This document shows positions 58,995-64,000 of a stretch of DNA of 64,000 nt, one piece after another. Within the stretch, counting starts at the first letter, position 1. Each line of letters starts with the position of its first letter. The DNA is from DAOULT01 sp964646625. Lineage in GTDB: Bacteria > Chloroflexota > Anaerolineae > CAZYHC01. Under the pieces are notes generated by a model. That model was not told where the DNA came from, searched no databases, and saw only the letters and a program-made list of their open reading frames with translations. The position numbers and the translations under genes were made by a program. Location: positions 1 to 64,000 of the forward strand of contig CAZYHC010000009.1 of assembly GCA_964646625.1 (NCBI GenBank). The letters run 5' to 3'.

Positions 58995-60329
58995 ATGACC
59001 CCGCATGAAAGTTTCAGATTCAAGAACCTGGCGGAACTGGAGGCCAGGATCGCCTCCCTGGGCCTCGATATCCGGCTGGACGCCGACCTGGAGCCGTTGG
59101 GACGCCGGGTTAAAATCGAGGCGCGGGAGACGCCCAACTCGCTGGCCGTGCACCCCCTGGAGGGCTGTGACGGCACGCCCGACGGCCGGCCAGGCGAGCT
59201 CACTTTTCGCCGTTACCAACGCTTCGCCCAGGGCGGGGCGGGCCTCATCTGGTTTGAAGCGACGGCCGTCGGGCCTGAGGGAAGGGCCAACCCTCGCCAG
59301 CTTTTGCTCAACCAGGAGAATCTTTCCGCCTTTGAGGAACTGTTGCGCAGGGTGGAGCAGGCGGCGGCCGCTTACGGTTCGGCCCATCGGCCCGTGACCG
59401 TGCTCCAGTTGACCCACTCCGGGCGCTACAGCAAACCCGTGCCGGCCATCGCCACCCACGAAGAGGCGCTCGATGCAAAGTTGGGCCTGCCCCCGGACTA
59501 TCCGCTCATCTCTGACGAAGAGCTGGAGGCGTTGGAGGATCGTTTCGTCGAGGCGGCGAAACTGGCGCACCAGGTTGGTTTCCAGGCCGTGGACGTCAAG
59601 GCCTGCCATCGCTACCTGGCCTCTGAGCTGCTGGCCGCTCGCACCCGGCCGGGCAGGTACGGCGGCAGCTTTGAGAACCGCACCCGATTCCTGCTCAACG
59701 TCGTGGAGAAGATACGGGAGCAGGCAGGTGATGACCTGACGTTGGCCGTCCGCCTGAACGCCTACGATGGCCTCCCCTATCCCCATGGCTGGGGCGGGGG
59801 CCAGGAGGGCGCGGCCCAGGAAGACCTGGCCGAACCCATTCGGCTGGTGCGGCTGCTGTACGATAAGGGCGTGCGAGTGGTCAGCATCTCGGCCGGCGTC
59901 CCCTCCTACAATCCGCACGTAAGCAGGCCCTTTGACACCCCAGTTCAAGGGGGAGCGCTCCCCGACGAGCATCCCCTCCAGGGAGTGGCCCGCCTGTTTC
60001 GCCTCACGCGCCAGATCCAGCAGGCGGTGCCGGAGATGGTCGTCGCGGGTGCGGGCTACAGTTGGCTGCGGCAGTTTTTGGGATACGCGGCGGCGGCCAA
60101 TATCCGCAACGGATGGGCGACCATCGTGGGGGTGGGGCGCGAAGCCCTGGCCTACCCGGACTTTGCCCGCCACCTGCTGACCCAGGGCAGGCTGGACCCC
60201 AAGAGGACCTGTATCACTTGCAGCCGGTGCACTCAGATCATGCGCGACGGCGGCCCGGCCGGGTGCGTGGTCTTCGACCCGGAGGTCTATCGCCCTATCT
60301 ATGAGAGGTTAAGGGCGGAAAGGGGGTAA
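58995..60329 (+). CDS. NADH:flavin oxidoreductase (OYE family) with iron-sulfur Cys cluster
   Basis: The 444-aa FMN TIM-barrel protein has OYE-type motifs (QLTHSGRYSKP, DVKACHRYLASELLA, VAGAGYSWLRQFL) and C-terminal Cys C406, C409, C412 and C424, similar to the [4Fe-4S] site of 2,4-dienoyl-CoA reductase. The FAD/NAD domain of the latter is absent. It starts at ATG 58995 after AAAGGA; the upstream frame overlaps the PfpI gene. It probably reduces an unsaturated intermediate, taking electrons from another protein. Confidence 0.82.
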   Translation: MTPHESFRFKNLAELEARIASLGLDIRLDADLEPLGRRVKIEARETPNSLAVHPLEGCDGTPDGRPGELTFRRYQRFAQGGAGLIWFEATAVGPEGRANPRQLLLNQENLSAFEELLRRVEQAAAAYGSAHRPVTVLQLTHSGRYSKPVPAIATHEEALDAKLGLPPDYPLISDEELEALEDRFVEAAKLAHQVGFQAVDVKACHRYLASELLAARTRPGRYGGSFENRTRFLLNVVEKIREQAGDDLTLAVRLNAYDGLPYPHGWGGGQEGAAQEDLAEPIRLVRLLYDKGVRVVSISAGVPSYNPHVSRPFDTPVQGGALPDEHPLQGVARLFRLTRQIQQAVPEMVVAGAGYSWLRQFLGYAAAANIRNGWATIVGVGREALAYPDFARHLLTQGRLDPKRTCITCSRCTQIMRDGGPAGCVVFDPEVYRPIYERLRAERG

Positions 60330-60330
60330 C

Positions 60331-60879
60331 GTGGTCAACTCTGCACTATCACCCGGCCTGCGCTATCACCCGGCGGTACAGAAGGCTCGCGCCCTGTCCC
60401 ACACTCCTGACGACCCCGTAGGACCGCCCTCCCTCTTCCGGCTGCACCTGGCCCACCCGGACATGGATATCGAAGCCCTGCTCTTCCAGGCGCTGGACGC
60501 CGTGCTGTGGGTGAGCGGGCAGCGGGTGGCCCGCCTGCGGTGGCAAGGAGCCGAAGACGACGCCCAGGGCTTGCTGGCCCTGGACGAGGGGTGTTTGTGC
60601 ACCCTCGACCTGCGAGCCGGGCAGCCCGCAGCCCTGGCCTTTGAGCTGCACGGCCGGCGGGGGCTGCTGCAATACGACGATACCGCCAATCCGAGCATCT
60701 GGCTTCAACCGCGGGCCGAGCCTGCCCGCCACCTGCTGGCCTGGCCGGAGCAGTGCCAGCCCAGACCCGAAGAGGCAGAAGCCTTCCCCTCGCAGGCCGA
60801 GGTGGCGAGGATGTGGCGGGCGGCCCTGGATAGCCTGGCCAGTGGGGAAGCCTGGCAGGCCGCGGAGGTGGCCGTATGA
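60331..60879 (+). CDS. Hypothetical protein in the sugar-oxidoreductase operon
   Basis: The 182-aa protein starts at GTG 60331, directly after the OYE stop, and overlaps the next ATG by 4 bp (ATGA), so it is real and co-translated. It has no signal or membrane segment. I recognise no family: the visible pieces are an Ala/Leu-rich helix (EALLFQALDAVLWVSGQRVA), a beta stretch (CTLDLRAGQPAALAFEL) and a C-terminal helix. It could be an accessory subunit of the oxidoreductase that follows. Confidence 0.7.
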   Translation: MVNSALSPGLRYHPAVQKARALSHTPDDPVGPPSLFRLHLAHPDMDIEALLFQALDAVLWVSGQRVARLRWQGAEDDAQGLLALDEGCLCTLDLRAGQPAALAFELHGRRGLLQYDDTANPSIWLQPRAEPARHLLAWPEQCQPRPEEAEAFPSQAEVARMWRAALDSLASGEAWQAAEVAV

Positions 60880-61916
60880 AACCGATTGGCGTGGGACTCA
60901 TAGGCTTCGCCAACCCCCACCAGAAGGTCTGGTTGGAGCACTTCCATCGCCACCCCAGACTCGAAGTGGTGGCGGTCTCCGACCATTCCCCCTTTGGCAC
61001 CTACGGCGGCGAAGAGCACGCCCGGCGGCTGGGGGTGGACTACCACCAGGACTACCGCAACCTGCTGGCGCGCCGCGACGTTGACCTGGTCTCCATCTGC
61101 TCCGAGACGGTTCTCCACGCCGAGCAGACGGTCGCCGCCTGCCAGGCCGGGAAACACGTCTTCTACGATAAGCCCTTCGCCGATACGTTGGAGAAGGGGC
61201 GCACCATCGTGGAGGCGGTGGAGTCGGCGGGAGTCAAGTTTTTCATGGGCTTTCACCTCCGCCTCGACCCGGTTTTCAAGCGCGTGCGCCAGGTGCTAAG
61301 CGGCGGGAGGCTGGGCCCCATCCGCCACCTCGACCTGGTCGGGGAGTGGGGACGGTCGGCCACCATCCACACGCCCTGGATGCATAACCCGGAGGCGGCG
61401 GCTGGCGGGGCGCTGATCAACTTCGGGGTGCACGGGCTGGACCTGATCCGCTATTGGACTGGCGAAGAGGTCGCCGAGGTCTACGCCGAGTTGGGCTATA
61501 ACACCTACCCGCAGTACCTCGTGGAGGACGCCGCCGTGGTGCAGATGCGGCTGCGCGCCGGAGCCACCGTGACCCTGGTGGCCGGGTGGGGCAAGCCGTT
61601 GGAGCGACATACCCACGCCTACGACGCACGCCTTGAGGTGCGCGGCCAGCACGGAACGCTGCGCGCCGACTTTAGTTCGGCCCAACACCTGGAGGTGTGC
61701 AGCGAGACCGCGCCCTACGACCGCACCACCTGGATCACGGTCGGGGGCTACCAGGACATCCGCGCCGAGGTGGTGGACATGCTCGCAGCCTACCTGGACG
61801 GCGAGGGCCAACCGCTGGCCTCGCTGGAGGATGGCTACCGCAATACCGAGTTAGTGGAAGCGGCCTATCGAGCCGCCCGCCAGCATCGACCAGTGACGCT
61901 TCCGCTGGCTGATTAA
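60876..61916 (+). CDS. Gfo/Idh/MocA-family NAD(P)-dependent oxidoreductase
   Basis: The 346-aa protein has a Rossmann start (GVGLIGFANPHQKVWLEHF), a catalytic Lys in YDKPFAD and a C-terminal domain with NFGVHGLDLIRYW. The YDKP form replaces the usual EKP: Glu is Asp, but Lys is kept. It differs from the dehydrogenase at 55925 and is likely a second step on the same sugar. It is translationally coupled to the hypothetical gene before it, and the zinc dehydrogenase follows after 15 bp. Confidence 0.9.
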   Translation: MKPIGVGLIGFANPHQKVWLEHFHRHPRLEVVAVSDHSPFGTYGGEEHARRLGVDYHQDYRNLLARRDVDLVSICSETVLHAEQTVAACQAGKHVFYDKPFADTLEKGRTIVEAVESAGVKFFMGFHLRLDPVFKRVRQVLSGGRLGPIRHLDLVGEWGRSATIHTPWMHNPEAAAGGALINFGVHGLDLIRYWTGEEVAEVYAELGYNTYPQYLVEDAAVVQMRLRAGATVTLVAGWGKPLERHTHAYDARLEVRGQHGTLRADFSSAQHLEVCSETAPYDRTTWITVGGYQDIRAEVVDMLAAYLDGEGQPLASLEDGYRNTELVEAAYRAARQHRPVTLPLAD

Positions 61917-61931
61917 TCTATGGAGGGCTAG

Positions 61932-63020
61932 GTGAAAGCTCACGTCATTCTGCTGGAGGAGTTCAACCGGCCGCTGGCTATGCGGGAGGTGGACGTGCCC
62001 CCCTTGGAGCCGGGGCAGGTGTTGGTGCAGGTCGAGGCGGCGGGGGTGTGCGGCTCTGACGTGCACATGTGGCGCGGCAAGGACCCGCGCACGCCGCGGC
62101 CCATCATCCTGGGCCACGAGGGCGTGGGGCGCGTGGTCGAGGTGGCGGGGGAGAAGCGCGACGTGGATGGCATCCCGCTGCGTCCCGGCGAACGGGTGTT
62201 GTGGAACCGGGGGGTGACGTGCGGGGCGTGCTACTACTGCACGGTAGCCAGGGCACCTTCCCTCTGCACGGACCGCTGGGTGTACGGCATCTACCGCTCG
62301 GTTCACGAGCCGACCTTCCTCAACGGCTGCTATGCCACGCACGTCATCCTCGAGGCGCGGACGGACGTTTTCCACGCCGACGAGAGCCTGGACCCCGCCG
62401 TGCTGGTGCCGGCCTCCTGCTCCGGGGCGACCGTGGCCCACGCCTTCGAGCTGACGCCGGTGGCGGTGGGCGATACGGTGCTCGTCTACGGCCCCGGCCC
62501 GGTGGGGGCCTTCGCCGTGGCCTTCGCCCGGGCCGGCGGGGCGCGCCACGTGGTGGTGGTAGGGGGCACGCCCGAGCGCCTGGCGCGGTGCGAGCGGCTG
62601 GGGGCCACCCTGGTCCTCAATCGCCACCAGACCGATGCGGAGGCCCGCCGCGAAGCCGTGCTCGACCTGACCCACGGGCGCGGCGCAGACCTGGTGGTGG
62701 AGGCTTCGGGCAGTGTGGCGGCCATGAGGGAGGGGTTGGACTGCGTCCGCCACGGGGGAGGGCTGTCGCTGGTCGGCTTCGGCGCGCCGGTGGGCGACGT
62801 GACCTTCCCGCCCTTTGAAAAGATCGTGCGCCAGAACCTGCACCTGCAAGGGGTGTGGGTCAGCGATACACGCCACACCCGGCAGGCCGTGGCCCTCGTC
62901 GAGTCGCAGCCGGAGGCATTTGCCGCCCTGGTCACTCACCGCTTCCCGCTGGCCGAGGCCACCACCGCCCTGGAGACCGTGGCCCGCCGCGAGGCGATGA
63001 AGGCCGTGCTGGTGCCGTGA
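61932..63020 (+). CDS. Zinc-dependent alcohol/polyol dehydrogenase (medium chain)
   Basis: The 362-aa protein has catalytic-zinc motifs (GVCGSDVHMW, GHEGVG), a structural-zinc cluster (CGACYYCTVARAPSLC) and a Rossmann motif (VLVYGPGPVGAFAVAFA). It oxidises an alcohol group of a sugar, polyol or similar using NAD(P). It starts at GTG 61932 after GGAGGG. It continues the second sugar operon and precedes a CACAGAG repeat and the FAD oxidoreductase. Confidence 0.9.
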   Translation: MKAHVILLEEFNRPLAMREVDVPPLEPGQVLVQVEAAGVCGSDVHMWRGKDPRTPRPIILGHEGVGRVVEVAGEKRDVDGIPLRPGERVLWNRGVTCGACYYCTVARAPSLCTDRWVYGIYRSVHEPTFLNGCYATHVILEARTDVFHADESLDPAVLVPASCSGATVAHAFELTPVAVGDTVLVYGPGPVGAFAVAFARAGGARHVVVVGGTPERLARCERLGATLVLNRHQTDAEARREAVLDLTHGRGADLVVEASGSVAAMREGLDCVRHGGGLSLVGFGAPVGDVTFPPFEKIVRQNLHLQGVWVSDTRHTRQAVALVESQPEAFAALVTHRFPLAEATTALETVARREAMKAVLVP

Positions 63021-63033
63021 TTGGAGGCTGTAA

Positions 63034-63081
63034 AGAGGTTTTTTCCCTCTGTGAACTATGTGTTCTCTGTGGCTAAGAAAT
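63034..63081 (+). repeat. CACAGAG-rich repeat, partial copy 3 (inverted)
   Basis: GAGGTTTTTTCCCTCTGTGA followed by ACTATGTGTTCTCTGTGGCT and AAGAAA is the reverse complement, about 85% identical, of the left half of the element at 50709-50779. It fills most of the gap before the last gene. Confidence 0.65.
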
Positions 63082-63099
63082 GGCGAGGAGGCTTGATAC

Positions 63100-64000
63100 A
63101 TGGGCCAGGAGTGCGACGTACTGATCATCGGCGGGGGGGGAGCAGCCCTGCGGGCGGCCATCGCCGCTCACGAAGCGGCCCCCGACCGGCTGGTGGTGCT
63201 GGTCACCAAAGGGCAGTTGGGCCACAGCGGGGTGACGGCCACCGCCTGTTCCGACCGCATGGCCTTCCACGCCACCCTGCCCACCACCGAGCCGGGTGGC
63301 CCCGAAGCCTGGCGCTACCACGCCGCAGACATCTATCGCATCGGTGGGTGCGTCTCCGACGCCGACCTGGCCGAGGTGCTGGCCCGCCACGCTGCCGAAG
63401 CCTTCGACTACCTCGACCGCTTGGGCGTGCCCTTCGTCCGCTGCCCTGACGGCACGGTAGACCAGTTCGTCACCGACGGCTCGAAATACGCCCGCGCCTG
63501 CTACACCGGCCCCTACACCGCCAACCACATCCACGCCGCGCTGCTGGGCCGCTTCCGCGAGCTGGGGCTGGAAGCCTGGGAGCAGACCATGGTCGCCGAG
63601 TTGCTGCCCTCGGTTGGTGGGCGGCGGATCGGCGGGGCGCTCCTGGTTGACGAACGCAGCGGCGAGTACACGGTGGTGCGGGCCGGGGCGGTGGTGCTGG
63701 CTACCGGCGGCGCGGGGGCGGCTTTCGCCGTCAACGTTTTCCCCGACGACTGCACCGGCGACGGCTACGCCCTGGCCTATCGCGCCGGCGCGCAGTTGGT
63801 CAACCTGGAGTTCATCCAGATCGGCCTCTCCTCGGTCAAGACCAGGCTGGCCTGCTCGGGCAGCATGATGAGGGCCCTGCCGCGCCTGGTCAACGATCAC
63901 AGCCAGGAGTTCCTAACGCGCTATTTCGCCCCCGACACGCCGCTGGCTCAGGTCTACGACGTTCTCTTCGCCAAGGGCGCAAGCTGGCCGGTGTCGCTGG
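63100..64000 (+). CDS. FAD-dependent oxidoreductase, fumarate-reductase/aspartate-oxidase type (partial)
   Basis: Starting at ATG 63100 after GGCGAGGAGG, the frame stays open to the window edge (300 codons). It has the FAD dinucleotide-binding start (VLIIGGGGAALRAAIAAHEA), a loop with LGHSGVTATA, VVLATGGAGAAF for FAD, and the flavoprotein segment GDGYALAYRAGAQLVNLEFI. These mark the succinate dehydrogenase/fumarate reductase flavoprotein superfamily. The C-terminal part is missing, so the substrate is not clear. It likely feeds electrons from the sugar or acid pathway of this operon. Confidence 0.85.
   Translation, partial: MGQECDVLIIGGGGAALRAAIAAHEAAPDRLVVLVTKGQLGHSGVTATACSDRMAFHATLPTTEPGGPEAWRYHAADIYRIGGCVSDADLAEVLARHAAEAFDYLDRLGVPFVRCPDGTVDQFVTDGSKYARACYTGPYTANHIHAALLGRFRELGLEAWEQTMVAELLPSVGGRRIGGALLVDERSGEYTVVRAGAVVLATGGAGAAFAVNVFPDDCTGDGYALAYRAGAQLVNLEFIQIGLSSVKTRLACSGSMMRALPRLVNDHSQEFLTRYFAPDTPLAQVYDVLFAKGASWPVSL

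Noticed and set aside
1..64000. CRISPR arrays, tRNA or rRNA genes, intact insertion sequences, prophage
   Set aside because: No regularly spaced direct repeats, no cloverleaf or TTCGA-type T-arm in a suitable context, no transposase, integrase or phage structural gene was seen.

Overview
The window is a high-GC bacterial chromosome segment. Dense, mostly co-directional operons, start codons that often overlap the previous stop, good Shine-Dalgarno sites and canonical sigma70-type promoters (several TTGACA-17-TATAAT) are visible. The gene content (DUF2079 membrane protein, TIGR04282-type transferase, many carbohydrate ABC cassettes without an ATPase, URO-D-like proteins beside sugar transporters, DUF917, split transketolase) suggests a heterotrophic Chloroflexota bacterium, perhaps Anaerolineae-like. 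This is inference: no rRNA or other taxonomic marker is present. I saw no tRNA, rRNA, CRISPR array, prophage or intact insertion sequence.

Layout. 1-351: start of a branched-chain-type ABC binding protein (minus strand, runs off the edge). 1144-10697: two radical SAM/SPASM proteins, a NUDIX hydrolase, a GT2 glycosyltransferase, an exported cytochrome c protein, an exported protein with a CX3CH motif, a DUF2079 membrane protein, a TIGR04282-type transferase and a beta-propeller protein with a probably leaderless mRNA. 10868-12391: ComM-type AAA ATPase. 12550-22921: a chemosensory cluster (receiver-kinase, HEAT-repeat protein, CheR, CheY, CheA, MCP, double CheW, CheB).

22929-32978: a sugar-utilisation locus. 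A GntR/FadR regulator and an aldo/keto reductase diverge from a binding protein, two permeases, two URO-D-like proteins and a GH31 alpha-xylosidase-like enzyme. Both divergent promoters are overlapped by near-identical palindromes, so GntR probably controls both sides. 32986-48816: a PucR-family regulator diverges from DUF917, nitroreductase, a small protein and a complete Dpp/Opp transporter, followed by an M29-like peptidase, threonine dehydrogenase plus KBL (threonine to glycine and acetyl-CoA), a LacI remnant and a two-subunit transketolase.

48936-50683: an AAA ATPase plus TOPRIM pair with its own promoter, resembling split OLD/PARIS-type defence modules. 51112-64000: a second sugar locus with a GntR regulator and a binding-protein/permease cassette paralogous to the first. 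It is interrupted by an internally deleted oxidoreductase pseudogene and followed by Gfo/Idh/MocA dehydrogenases, a TIM-barrel isomerase, a tandem DJ-1/PfpI protein, an old-yellow-enzyme-like protein, a zinc dehydrogenase and a truncated FAD oxidoreductase.

Two dispersed repeat families run through the window: a ~150-bp MITE-like element (two full and two partial copies) and a CACAGAG-rich repeat (three copies). All three binding-protein genes that have downstream permeases are followed by a strong intercistronic hairpin.
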